A stretch of DNA of 64,000 bases from Ceratorhiza oryzae-sativae (taxonomy: Eukaryota > Basidiomycota > Agaricomycetes > Cantharellales > Ceratobasidiaceae): NCBI GenBank assembly GCA_030998015.1, contig JARWMV010000233.1, positions 2,594,293 to 2,658,292 of the forward strand. The letters are read 5' to 3'. The notes beneath the pieces were generated by a model. The model worked only from the letters and a program-made list of their open reading frames with translations, was not told the DNA's origin and made no database searches. Positions within the stretch are counted from its first letter, which is position 1, and every line of letters starts with the position of its first letter. Below are positions 12,038-23,987 of the stretch, piece by piece. A program made the translations under genes and the position numbers.

Positions 12038-13351
12038 ATGTCCGCACCAAACCCTGCCCCTGCTTGGATTCAGTTTGATGCCACTCAGATTCAAATACCC
12101 ACCGATCCAGCCGACCTATTAGCATTTACCCAAACAATCAAGGACGCGCTGATCGCAATAAACAACAATCTGGCGGTATTCATCAATCAACAATCGGCTG
12201 AACTATCCACTATCAATACCACTCTCCAGAACCACGATACAAGCCTATCTAACCTTGATACGAATGTAGTCGCGCTCCAGGCTGCAGTCCAAGCACCTGG
12301 TACAAGCACCTCTATTGCGCGTACTCGAGCACCCAAGTTATCGGCACCTGCTAAATTCGATGGTTCGGATAAAAACAAGGCAGTATCCTTCAGGGTTGCG
12401 GTGGCTCATTATTTGCGGACTTCCTATCCCTCTGCGACTGCTGATGAGCAAATCGCTTACATCATTTCCTGCCTGGATGGCAAAGCCCACGAATGGCTGG
12501 AACCCTATCTGGAAGACGACGTTATCAATGGCAATCCAGTCACTTGGCTTCACAATGTCAATGATTTCTGGACCCAATTTAACGCTTGCTGGAACGTTGC
12601 CAACAAGACCGAAAACTTCAGGGCAAAATTCAAATCGCTCAAACAAAAGAATTCGGTCCAAGAATACTTCAAAGACTTCCAGACATATTCCCAGGGCCTC
12701 GGCTACAACGATGCATCCCTTCGTGATCACTTCTACGATGGTCTTACGGTCAAAATCAAGGAATTCCTTGTGGCCCAAGATTACGATCATATGGCTGCCA
12801 ACGTCACCCTGCAAACCCTTGCAGACAAGGCACTCAGAATCGATCAGCGGATCGAGTCGTTCCAGGCACAAAACCCATCTTCCAAATCTTCCTCTTCCAA
12901 TGTGGCTAGCACCTCTACCAAAGCTTCCACCTTGCCGTCAACAGCTCCTCCCAAAGGCCAGGCCAGGGAAAAGATGTCTGTTGGGGAAAAGGTGTACACA
13001 CTTGGTCCAGATGGCAAGGCTTGCAAAGGAACAATCTTGGCTATAAACTGCAACACCAAAGGACAGTTGATTCCCACAATCAAATGGAATGACAGATCAT
13101 CTGAGGAAACTACCTTCAAACAAATCCAAAAAGATTCGCATCCAATCATCGTCGCTCCCTCAGCCCCTACCCTGGCCAAAGGGTTGGGACCTGGACCTAT
13201 GGATCTAGATTCAGCAGGGAAAGGGAAAAAACCTGTAATATGCAGCACTTGCGGTGGTTGTGGCCATTATTCTAGCGCTTGTCCCTCCAAACCCTATTCT
13301 GGGCAAGCTGCTTCCCTTTCTGGTGATGAGTCGGAAAACGAGGACGCTTGA
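12038..13351 (+). CDS. Element C Gag polyprotein
   Basis: Intact ORF of 437 residues from ATG 12038 (MSAPNPAPAW) to TGA 13349-13351. N-terminal coiled-coil-like stretch (NHDTSLSNLDTNVVALQAAV), then the retrotransposon capsid domain (AKFDGSDKNKAVSFRVAVAH through RDHFYDGL), then a CCHC zinc knuckle CSTCGGCGHYSSAC near the C-terminus. Gag forms the virus-like particle and binds element RNA. The pol frame is -1 relative to gag and overlaps it by 22 nt. Confidence 0.92.
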   Translation: MSAPNPAPAWIQFDATQIQIPTDPADLLAFTQTIKDALIAINNNLAVFINQQSAELSTINTTLQNHDTSLSNLDTNVVALQAAVQAPGTSTSIARTRAPKLSAPAKFDGSDKNKAVSFRVAVAHYLRTSYPSATADEQIAYIISCLDGKAHEWLEPYLEDDVINGNPVTWLHNVNDFWTQFNACWNVANKTENFRAKFKSLKQKNSVQEYFKDFQTYSQGLGYNDASLRDHFYDGLTVKIKEFLVAQDYDHMAANVTLQTLADKALRIDQRIESFQAQNPSSKSSSSNVASTSTKASTLPSTAPPKGQAREKMSVGEKVYTLGPDGKACKGTILAINCNTKGQLIPTIKWNDRSSEETTFKQIQKDSHPIIVAPSAPTLAKGLGPGPMDLDSAGKGKKPVICSTCGGCGHYSSACPSKPYSGQAASLSGDESENEDA

Positions 13352-16300
13352 ACATTGATGGAGCAAATGTATCAAGCGAAACCTGTACAGACTTTGAGAT
13401 ATATGCTATAGACAACGTGTCCCCTTTGAATATATATTTTGTTGCATCTCAAGCCCCGTCCGCTCCAGAAAATAAAAGCATCAACTGTATGCAAACCATG
13501 CATGGTTGGGCTATGATTGACTCAGGCGCATCTTCATGCTTTATACACCCACGCCTAGTTAAACAATATCGAATACCCACTTATAAAAAGAAAAATCCAA
13601 AAAAATTAAAAGTTATTGATGGTTGTGAAATCTCTTCTGGTATTGTTGATACGGAATGTGTTTTTATTTTAGAAATAGGTAGTCATAAGGAACAATTGGT
13701 TTGTAATGTAGCAGACATAGGTAGACACACCTTAGTACTAGGAATGTCATGGCTCAAATTACATAATCCAAATATTGACTGGCCAATTAAACGTATTACC
13801 TTCAACTCAAACTTTTGTATAAAAAATTGTGTTCTTGCTTCTAATGTAGTTCTTGGCAATGTTGGTGGTGTCGTTGACCCATTCAATGAAAACCTAGGAG
13901 GTGTCGAGGCTTACCAACCTCTTGAAGGCATCCCTAGGGACCCTGGAGGTGTCGTGGTATCAAAACCACTTGAAGGCATCCCAGAGGAACTCCAAGACTA
14001 TACGGACGTATTTTCTGAGGACAAAGTGACGGAGTTACCTCCTCACCGTCCATATGACCTTGAGATAGTCCTCAAGGATCAAAACGCACCAGTAAAAGGA
14101 CCGGTATACCCCCTTCGCCCTTCGGATGATGAGGAATTAAGAAAAATACTCAAAGAGCAGCTGGACAAAGGGTTGATCAGGCCCTCCAAATCACAATACA
14201 GCTCTCCAGTAATCTTTGTTCCTAAAAAGAATGGCAAAAGAAGGATGTGTGTCGATTATCGTTCGCTCAATTCCAACACAGTACGAAACGCGTATCCCAT
14301 ACCTCTCATTTCCACCTTGGTAGAGAAATTGAGAGGAGCACGCATATTCACAACTCTGGACCTTAAATCTGGCTATAATCTGGTCAGAATTAAAGAAGGA
14401 GATGAATGGAAAACAGCGTTTAAAACGAAATATGGTCTATTTGAATACTTGGTCATGCCTTTCGGTCTTTGTAATGCTCCAGCCGCCTTCCAGAACTTCA
14501 TGAATGAGATCTTTAGGGATTTACTAGATGTATCAGTCATAGTATACCTTGACGACATACTTATATTTTCCAAAAACCCTGTGGATCACACGAAGCATGT
14601 TCAAGAGGTGTTATCCCGACTTAGGAAACACCAGCTATACTGCAACCTGGAAAAATGTGTCTTCAATGCCTCTGAAGTAGAATACCTAGGCGTAATTGCC
14701 AACAGCGAAGGAGTCAAAACAGACCCAAAAAAGGTCACAGAAGCGGTCAATTGGGAAACACCGCGTACTGTAAAGGAAGTGCAGGAAGCACTAGGGTTTT
14801 TTAACTACTATCGCCGCTTCATAGAGGACTTTGCAGGACAAGCGTGGCCTATGTACCAGCTCTTGCGGAAAGACGTCCATTGGCGATGGGGTAAGAATGA
14901 GGAAGCATCTTTCCAAATTCTAAAAAAAGCACTAGTCAAATCTCCTGTCTTAATCCAACCAGACGTCACAAAGGAATTTATACTGGAATGTGATGCATCT
15001 GACTTTGCCACTGGAGCTATCCTTAACCAGTATGGCAGAGACGGTAAATTGCACCCAGTAGCCTTCTATTCCAAAACTCTATCACCAGCCGAACGAAATT
15101 ATGATATACATGATAAAGAATTACTGGCTATGATACGAGCATTCAAAGAATGGCGTCACTTGCTTGAAGGGTCTGAAATCCCTGTCTTGGTACTCTCAGA
15201 CCACAAAAATCTAGAGTTCTTCCAGACAAAAAGGGACTTAAACTGGAGACAAGCAAGGTGGATGGGCTTCCTGGCCGACTACAACTACAGAATCAAATAC
15301 AGAAAAGGGGCACAAAACGGATAAGCTGATATACTATCTTGACGAGAATCACTTCAGAGAGAGGCAGCTAAAGAGGGGGGTGAAACCCTGCCGCTTATCA
15401 GCCCCGAGCTTTTCATTTCGGCAATTCTCACAGACCATTCCCTCAATGATTTAATCAGGGATGCGTTACCAGATGATAAGACCGTATCAAAGATTCTAAA
15501 GTCCCTTGAGGAAAACATTCCGGTTAAAGGCTGGCGTCTAGAAGATGACTTGTTGTACTACCACGACCACATATACATACCAAACGAGTCAGAAATCAGA
15601 CAAGTAGTCATAGAAAGCCGACATGACAATCCTGCAGCAGGGCATCCAGGGCATTTTAGGACACTAGATCTCTTATCTCAAGATTACTATTGGTCCGGAA
15701 TGAAAAAATCTGTTGTCAATTATATTCAGGCATGCGACTCGTGTATCCGGAACAAGCATTCAAACCAAGCCCCTCCTGGTCTCCTACAACCCATAGACTT
15801 ACCAAATAAACCCTGGGAGGAAATCACCTATGACTTGATCACTGGATTACCAATGTCAGAAGGTTACAATGCAATACTCACAGTGGTGGACCGATTATCA
15901 AAAATGGTACACTTTATCCCCACACACTCGGGAGCCACTGCAGTAGACATCGCAAACCTATTTGTAAACTTTGTCTGGAAACTACACGGATTACCCCGAA
16001 AAACCATATTGGACCAAGGCCCTAACTTCAATGCCAAATTCCTTTGCCAATTGTACAAACGCCTAAACATTGAACCACACTACTCTATGGCGTACAGACC
16101 ACAGGTTGACAGGCAAAGCGAAAGGCTTAACCAATTTGTCGAAATATATCTTTGTCACTACATAAATCACAGACAGACAGATTGGGTAGCAGCATTGCCT
16201 ATGGCAGAATTTGCATATAATAATGGGAAGCACTCAGGATCAAGCCACACGCCATTCTTTGCCTGCTATGGTTACAACCCAGACTTCACTGTGGGTAATA

Positions 16301-16878
16301 CCAAAGAAAGCCAGGTACCTGCCGCCAATCAACACGCCGAACACCTCAAGGAAATCCAAGAAGAGGCCAAGGCTGCTCTAACGATTGCCAATCGAACATA
16401 CTCTGAATATTATAATCGAAAGCATTGTGAAGCACCAAAGATTGAAGTTGGATCAAAGGTCTTCCTAGACGGCTCAAATATCAAAACTATACGCCCTTCT
16501 AAGAAATTGGATAACAGGCGTTTTGGACCATATAAGGTACTGGAACAAATTGGGAAACATACCTTCAAACTGGAATTACCCAAATCCATGAAGGTCCATC
16601 TGGTATTCCACACTTCACTCCTATTCCCAAAACCAATAGATGACTATAACCAGCAACCTGTACCTGTCCCACCGGTGGTCACTCCTGATGGCGAAGAAGA
16701 ATTCGAAGTTGAAGAAATCCTGGACTCTCAAAAGGTTGGAAGAAGATTGGAGTATTACGTCAAATGGAAAAGCTATGGACCAGAAGAAAACCTATGGTTA
16801 CCTAAAGCCAAACTCAAGAACGCACCTGAACAAGTCAAAGAATTCCACCGACTCCATCCCAATGCACTCGGACCTTGA
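13330..16878 (+). pseudogene. Element C Pol polyprotein (two in-frame stops)
   Basis: One frame from 13330 to TGA 16876-16878, broken by TAA at 15322 and TGA at 15340. Order: retropepsin (MIDSGASSCF), RT with KKNGKRRMCVDYRSLN and intact catalytic YLDDILIF, RNase H (ECDASDFATG, then SDHKNLEFF), the two stops within the segment before the integrase zinc finger, integrase HHCC domain (CDSCIRNKH) and DDE core (TYDLITGLP, ILDQGP, QSERLNQ), and a C-terminal chromodomain (EEILDSQKVGRRLEYYVKW). The chromodomain places it in the chromoviruses. No ATG lies near the frame start, so translation probably needs a -1 shift from gag. Confidence 0.9.
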
Positions 16879-16889
16879 TGGGGGGGAAG
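16878..16889 (+). other. Element C polypurine tract
   Basis: ATGGGGGGGAAG directly precedes the 3' LTR; it is the expected primer for plus-strand DNA synthesis. Confidence 0.85.
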
Positions 16890-17411
16890 TGTCATGGCCT
16901 AGACCATGACGCGGATTTTATTATGATTTTTGTATATTTTATAAAATCTCTCCTTTTCATATTTTTGGACAAGTCCTGTTTAATCGGATATATGCATAGA
17001 ATTACTTACATGATCACATGACCTTGTTGTTGTTTATGTTCTGTTTGTACCTTCTGGAATATTCTGTTACATGGCACCATTCTCACATTGTACGATAGTT
17101 GTCTTGCACCATACGTGTATTTGATATAGCTCATCGTATGAATATATAAGGGAGAGTCTGAGAGCCTTAAGCCTCAGAACTCGACCTCCTGTCATATCCC
17201 CTCTACTACCTGTGTGACTTACCAGTCCATAGTCCCTGCCCAGTCCTCTTAAGGACAAGTGCACTCACTACTCTACCTCCTTGCGTCTTATTGCACCTTC
17301 ACTGCACGTCCCACCTTAGACATTGTCAGTAAAGCCTCCAGCATCGCTGCCCATAGGCTTGTCATCACCACTTAGGTGTTTGACGCTACTGTTCAGGTCG
17401 TAGCTCTGACA
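16890..17411 (+). repeat. Element C 3' LTR
   Basis: 522 bp, same ends as the 5' LTR. Eight substitutions from it, each at a CpG in one copy and TpG or CpA in the other. Confidence 0.95.
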
Positions 17412-17420
17412 ATATGTGTG

Positions 17421-20400
17421 TCAGTTCATAACACTTCCCCCCTTCAAGGCATAGGGGTCATGGGGTGCCTTTGGGTGTGACTTGACATAGTCGGCAATGA
17501 GTTCTGGTGCATTCATCAGGTCATCATAAGTTAACCATTGTTGCTCGTTGTAGCCAAGCCATTTGACATAGTATTCAAAGATGTTAGACCTTTTGTTGTA
17601 TTGTGACTTTATGATCTGTTCCACTTTGAATTCTTCTTCCCCTTCAGGAGTTACCACAGGTGGTGGTGGGGGAACCTGACAGCCATAGGGGTCATCTTTA
17701 TATCTGGTGAGAAGTGAAACATGAAACACTGGGTGTATTTTCATGGTTATTGGTAGGTCCAGTTTGAAAGCATGTGTGCCATGTTGTGCTACCACCTTGA
17801 ATGGCCCAACTCTTTTGTGGGCCAGTTTCCTGGAGGCCTGTTGTGTCTGTATGTTCTTGGTATCAAGCCAGACTTTGTCTCCAACCTTAATAACATCTGG
17901 GGTCCAATGCTTCTGGTCATAGTATTCCTTGATCCTCTGGTTTGCTATTTCCAGAGCTGCCTTAAGTTTGTTGTGGCCCTTTTGGAGCCATTCTGCATGG
18001 TTGTCTGCTAAGGGGAGTTCTTGTTCCTCCCTGTCCCCAACTGCCAGCCTTGGATGGAAACTGTAGTTTGCAAAGAATGGTGATTTGCCAGTCAAGGTGT
18101 TGACACTGTTATTGTAGGCAAATTCAGCCAATGGTAGGAGCAAGACCCAGTCATCTTGCTGGTCTGATACATAATGTCTGATGTACCCTTCCACTACTTG
18201 GTTGGCCCTTTCAGACTGGCCATCTGTCTGAGGGTGATATGCTGTGGAGTAGGAGGGTTTTATATCCAGCCATTTGTATAAGTGCCTTAGGAATTTGGAT
18301 GCAAAGTTGGGGCCGCAGTCTGAGATTGTTTTCTGTGGTAACCCATGAAGTTTCCATACATATGTTAGGAACAAGTTGGTGCAATCCATAGCACTGGCTT
18401 CTGATTGACATGGAATAAAGTGGACCATTTTTGTCAGGTGGTCAACAACTGTAAATATGGTGTCAAGCCCCTCTGACAGGGGTAGCCTGGTGATCAGGTC
18501 ATAGGTAATTTCCTCCTGAGGTTTTTCTGGTGCTGGTATTGGGTTTAGGAGCCCTGGGGGAACTTGGTTGCTGTGCTTGTTCCTGATGCATGACTTGCAA
18601 TGTGTGACATATTCATTGACTGATTTTTTCATTGATAACCATGTGTATTTGCAATTTAGCAATTCATATGTTCTGAACTGCCCTGGGTGTCCTGCTGCTG
18701 GGCTATTGTGACAGCTTTCAATGACCAGTTTGCAAAGTTCTTTGTTATTCAGGACATAGATTCTGCCCTTGTGTTGTAAAAGTCCTTCATCCCATTCCCA
18801 ATCTTTAACCTTCTCATTGTCATCTAGGGCTTTCAGCACTTTTGATAGGTGTTTGTCCCCTGGGATAGCATCCCTAATGAGTTGTTCCAGGTCATGGTCT
18901 GGCGTGATTGCTTGCAGGCACAGTGATTTCAGCTCAAAAAACTGGTTTTGAGCAAGCAGAGCTTGGCTCTCACCCCCCTCTTTAGGGATGTGTCTTGACA
19001 GCCTAGAGAGTATGTCTGCCTGGCCATTCTTTGCCCCTTCAATGTATAGAATCTTGAATTCAAACCTGGATAGGAACTTGTGCCACCGTGTGACTTGACC
19101 ATTCAGTGGCCGATTCATCTTCCAATACTCCAAATTCTTGTGGTCACAAACAATGTTTACTGGGTGTTCAGCCCCTTCTAGTAAGTGATGCCAGTGTTTG
19201 AGGGCCTTTATAATTGCCAGCATTTCTTTGTTGTAAATATCATAATTTCTTTCTGCTGGGACCATTGCCTTGGAGTAGTAGGAAATTGGGTGAAGCATTC
19301 TGTCTTCTCCATATTGCAATAATAGAGTGCCTGTGGCGTAGCCTGAGGTGTCTGTTTCCAGAATGAATGGTTTGCTGGGTTCTGGTTGAATTAGGAGGGG
19401 GGCTTCCTTTAATTTTTGCTTCAGCAGGTTCCATGCCTGATCCCTTTCTTCTGTCCATTCCCACTTTACGTCCTTCTTGACAAGTTTGTAAAGACATTTT
19501 GTGATTTTTGAAAAGTCCTTTATTAAGTGCCTTAACCAATTTGCAAACCCCAGCCCTTCCAGGACTTCGGTTGGGTTGGTAGGGGTTGGCCATTCAACAG
19601 CCTTTTCGACCTTGGCTGGGTCTACTTTAATTCCCTGGGGAGTCACTACTATTCCCAGGTAGTCCACTTTGGTGACATCAAAAACGCATTTCTCCAGGGC
19701 ACAGTATAGGCCAGCCTTTTGGAGCCAACACAAGACTTCTCTGACATGTTCATTGTGTTCCTCTTGGTTTTTTGAGAATACTAATATGTTGTCCATGTAA
19801 ATTACAATGTAAATGCCTTCAATGTCCTGGAATTCCTCTTGGATCATGGCCATGAAGGTTCCCAGTGCATTTTTTGGCCAAATTGCATGACCAGGGGCTC
19901 ATACAGCCCATATTTGGTCTTAAAAGCAGCCTTCCATTCGTCTCCTTCCTGAATTTGTATGAGGTTGAAACCCCACTTTAGGTCAAACTTGGTGAATATC
20001 TTTGCCCCACGCAACGTTTCCACAATATCATTGATGCATGGGAGTGGGTACACATTGGAGACAGTCATTTCATTTAGCCACTGGTAGTCAATGCACATGT
20101 GCAGCTTCCCATTCTTCTTTTTAACAAATGACTGGGGATGCCATTGGTGACCTTGAAGGTCTAATATGCCCTGCCTTCAATTGGCGGTCTAAGGTTTTGT
20201 GCAATTCTGCGTCTTCTTTGACACCCACACTGTATATGGGGCCATGACTTGGTTTTGCATCCAGTTTCAGATCTATCTCCATATCCCACTTCCTATGGGG
20301 TGGTAGTGGTTGGATATCATCTTCTTCAGCAAATATTTTCTTGAACTCCCTGTACTTTACTGGAAGCAAGTCTAAAGAGTCCAACTGGAGCTCCTTGGGT

Positions 20401-20948
20401 TCATTCACTCACATGTGTAAGGGTTTTGTAATGCAATGCTTCAGGCATATTGGTGAGTTGAACTTCATGTCCTTTCCATCCCAGTCAATGTCTGGGTTAT
20501 GGAATTTGAGCCATGACATGCCCAGGACTAAATCATTTTTGCCAACATTCACAACGTAAGCACTGAGAATCTCTTGGTGATCTTGAATGCACAACTCAAA
20601 GGTGCAATAATGGGTCACAGACCCAGAGTCTATCTCCCTTCCATTGATTACTTGTAATCTCTTTGGTGTTTTTAGGGCAGTGGTAGGGATATGATATTGT
20701 TTAACAAGATCTTTGTGGATAAATACTGATGTGGCCCCTGAATCAATCATGGCCCATCTGTTGAATTTTTTCATATTATATGCAGACTTGTGTTTGGGGG
20801 TTGTGTGCAGTGGGAATGCATGAAAGAAAAACTGAAGTTGTGATTGGTTTCCTAACAACATACATTCCATTCCCATATTTTTATTTTCATTCTGCGCACT
20901 TTGTAACATAGCACCCAAGACCGCCCCCCTGGCACAGTTTGAGCTCAT
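17421..20948 (-). pseudogene. Element B Pol polyprotein
   Basis: Starts with an ATG overlapping the gag stop (ATGA at 20945-20948). Protease (MIDSGATSVF), RT, RNase H (ILETDTSGYATG), integrase (CKSCIRNKH; TYDLITRLP; SDCGP; QSERANQ) and chromodomain (IFEYYVKWLGY). An in-frame stop lies at 20409, a 2-nt deletion at about 20128 and a 1-nt deletion at about 19870; from 19853 down to 17421 the frame is open for 810 codons. The RT active site reads YMDN instead of YMDD, as in element D. The stop lies inside the LTR. Confidence 0.9.
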
Positions 20949-22331
20949 TCTTTTACCAACTCATTGTCAGTTGTTTCTACATCCTCCACAACCACTTTGT
21001 AAACTGACATCTTGGCTGAAGGGCATTTGGTGGCAATATGACCATGTCCTCCACAGTTATAGCAGGTGTTTGTTCCTTTCCCTTTTCCTGCACTATCCAG
21101 GTCCATTGCATCTGGATCCTTTGCTTTGGGGGTTGCTGGTGGATGATTGTCCTTCTTTATGTCCTTGAAGGATTCTTGTATGTTGGAATTGCTACCATCG
21201 TAGCAAACAGTAGGGACAGTGAAGCCCTTGGTGTTGGGCCTGATGGCCACAATCTGGCCCTTGACTGCCCTGCTGTCCTTGATCTTGTACATCTGCTCCC
21301 CACTCTTGAATTTCTCCTTTTGGGGGTTGCTTTGTGAGGTAGCTGTTGGCCTGCTCAACAAGGTGTTGTTGCTGCTGGACTTGTTACCCCCATGAGACGT
21401 CCTTTTGCTACCAAACAATATGAGGTGGCAGTCGATTTCCAAGGCTTGCTGAGTGAGCTGGGCAAAGGTTTTGGTGCAGGGGTCATAGTTTTGGGCCACC
21501 ATGCTGTCTGTTATGTCTGATGATAGACCATCATAAAACTGGTCATGTATGGCTGCATTGTTGTAGTTGAGCCCTGTTGAATATAAATTGAATAGGGTGA
21601 GGTAATCCTGAACTGTCTTGGATTGTTTCAGTTTCTGCCACTTGTTGCAGTTATTTTCAGTGCAGTTCAAGTCCCCATAGTGGGTAGTAAATTCTTGCCA
21701 GAACAAGTTGGCATCATGAAGCCATGGGATTGCAGTTCCAGGGTTTAAGATTTCAAATTCTTCATACAAGTTGACCCATTCGGTGGCAGATCCCTCAAGA
21801 TAGGATGTGATAAAGGCAACCACTTGGTCAGCTGAGTGCCTGCTCATATTTGTATTGATGTATTGGGCACATGCGATTCTGAATGAAATAGTGTCTTCAT
21901 GCTTTGTTCCATTGAATTTTTGTGGAGCAGCCACTTTAACTTTTGCTGTTGACCCACTGGAAGGAGTAGTAGCTGCTGGTTGCGGCTGAGCTGTGCTTGA
22001 GGAAGGTTGTACTTGGGCAACACTGGTGCTGCCTGAGGTGTGTATTTGTGCTTCAATGCATGTAATGGTGGTTTGAAGGATCACTAACATGCTGACTAGG
22101 TTATTAACATTGGTGGCCAGCCTGGCCACATCAGCATTGATCTTTGCTTGTTTGTTGTGAGCTTTGCCTCAAGCAAGTCTGTGTAGGTTTGTTGTTATGT
22201 TCAACATCCCCAATATCATTTTGGAGGTTGTTGGTTTGTTCTCACAGTTCATCCATTGACTGAAGCATGTAGACCACTTTGTCTCTGTTGGACATATTTG
22301 CCCAAGTGGGGGCAGGAGTTGGCGATGCCAT
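20945..22331 (-). pseudogene. Element B Gag
   Basis: Starts at ATG 22331 (MASPTPAPTWANMS). Stops and a frameshift occur between about 22250 and 22130, then 394 codons are open (22129-20945): capsid domain (PQKFNGTKHEDTISFRIACA through HDQFYDGL) and CCHC knuckle CYNCGGHGHIATKC. The equivalent in D is at 32356-33746. Confidence 0.85.
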
Positions 22332-22847
22332 TTCAAAAAGAACTTGGATGGATTCTAGAGGTGACGGAGACAATAAGGAAGTGCAGGAAACTGAGAGTTA
22401 TTTTGATAGTAAAATATTTCTGTTCCTTGCACAAGTCTATGAATTTTGAAGTTTTCAATTCCCCCAAACCTCAACCATGTATTGTCCAAATCCCAACTTT
22501 TGGTGTCCTGGCAACAATATGGCTGTTCCACCTTTTTCAGTTTAATTTGATCCTGAAAGAGGGCTTCCTTGGGGAGAATTGACTTGGGCTGCCTGAAGGG
22601 GTGCTTCTTCCTGAATTGGCAAGCCCATGCCACTTAAAAAGGTAGGATGAGGGAGGTCTGACAGTGTTGAGAAGACAGGGAAGGCATACTTGTGGGGTGC
22701 AGTTGTTTCTTGGACTATTGCTTTGAGTCTGAGATGGTCTTGGAGGAGGGATAGATAGTCCTCCTGATGTTTGCGCAGTTGTTTGGTTAGGTATGTGCAA
22801 CAGGCCTTGGCTTTGTGAAGTTTTTCACAAGTTTCTTTGTACTTATT

Positions 22848-23250
22848 TCAGTAATAACAATATCTGTCTTGGAAGTTTTTGATAGTATTTAACAGGTGAC
22901 AAAGGAGTTGTTGGCCAAGGTTCTCCAGCTTATAGCTGGTTGCAGGGGATGGTGTAATAGTAGAGGAATTTGTCCTTCTTAGGAAAGTAAGGGCAGCATG
23001 CTGGGAAGGTGGCTCCATTTGCCCAATGGCAAATTTTGCACTCAGGGGCACCTGGCTTGGTAACAAAGGCTTGTTGGGCATGTCTGACTTTCTGGGGGCA
23101 GACTTTGATAATTACCACATGGTTAAAATTGATGTGCCCAGCCTGTTCAAGGATGTCTTCAACCAAGTTGAGAGTGAAGCAGTGGATGGAGAGGTGTCCG
23201 AACCACCCACACAGATGGCAGCACTGATCTTCTGTAAAGGTTTGTGCCAC
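22848..23250 (-). pseudogene. Element B pre-gag region with zinc-knuckle and coiled-coil frames
   Basis: One frame (23250-22930) carries CHLCGWFGHLSIHC and CKICHWANGATFPAC but has no ATG. An overlapping frame with an ATG encodes MEPPSQHAAL... and stops at 22848 where D has a Trp codon. Both frames match D's pre-gag region. Function unknown. Confidence 0.5.
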
Positions 23251-23617
23251 TGAGGGCTGTGCATTCCATCAGAGATGTACTTGAGCAGGAACAAGATAGA
23301 ACAAGAGAGATAGACCCTTTCCCAAGTCTATTGGAATAGGAAGGTGACCTCCGTTGCTCAACTACTTAAGGGCAATGAGCAACCCCACCTCTTGTCGACA
23401 AAAGAGATTAGAGAACTGAAGCTTGTTACGACGTGTGAGGGACCCAACTATGCAAGGTTTCACAGAGGCACATATAGGGCAACAATGTCTTGTGGCTGTG
23501 GATAGCTGGAGTGGGATTGGGGAAGGCAACAGAGAGTTATCTTGAGACAATGCCAACAGCATTCCAGATGTATCCCAGGCAACACTGAGACTTATGATTG
23601 AGAAGAACTTGACCTGA

Positions 23618-23987
23618 TGTTGACAATGACAAGTCAGGCAACAAGGAAAATAGTGAGAAAGAACTTGTATTTGACAAGAGGTCAAGTTCTTGAGGAGTCC
23701 TCTGCAAACTTGACCTGGTTTATATACATAGTATAAGCCACATCATAACAAACAAGTCCATACAGTGAGTCATGACCAATAAGAGATAGAAGCAGTAGAA
23801 GTGACTGCAGAACTGTGGAATTTCACATCAGAGTTGAAATACATCTCAGTTATCGGTCCGGAACATCCCCTGAATCACATGACACAGATGTACCATAAAA
23901 GGCAAGTATGTTTTGAAGAAGATCTCATAAAATGTAGTAAATCGAGAAAATATTATAGAGTGGATATATGCACGTCAGTTTGTGACA
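23618..23987 (-). repeat. Element B 5' LTR (with adjacent self-priming site)
   Basis: 370 bp. On the minus strand a TATATAAA box is followed by TCAAGAACTTGACCT (23679-23693). The primer site just outside the LTR (23603-23615) complements 13 bases of it, the same self-priming design as in C and D. Confidence 0.85.

Larger units (their letters stand above)
11149..17411 (+). mobile_element. Element C: young, nearly intact Ty3/gypsy chromovirus
   Basis: 6263 bp. Identical-length 522-bp LTRs (11149-11670 and 16890-17411), TGTCATGG...GCTCTGACA. A perfect 5-bp target duplication ATATG (11144-11148 and 17412-17416) sits inside the LTR of element B. The LTRs differ at only 8 positions. Contents: self-priming site, gag, pol (protease, RT, RNase H, integrase, chromodomain), purine tract. 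Only two nearby in-frame stops break pol, so this is the youngest full element here besides D. Confidence 0.95.
10796..23987 (-). mobile_element. Element B: Ty3/gypsy chromovirus, minus strand, hosting element C
   Basis: LTRs of 370 bp: the right one (5' LTR in its own sense) at 23618-23987, the left one at 10796-11148 continued at 17417-17433 after element C. Both run TG...CA. The order on the minus strand is primer site, pre-gag region, gag, pol with chromodomain, purine tract (just right of 17433), 3' LTR. The LTRs differ at roughly 10% of positions. No target duplication flanks it (GCTTA versus AGGGT) and about 45 codons of the host RT are missing at the junction. It is the same family as element D. 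Confidence 0.9.
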
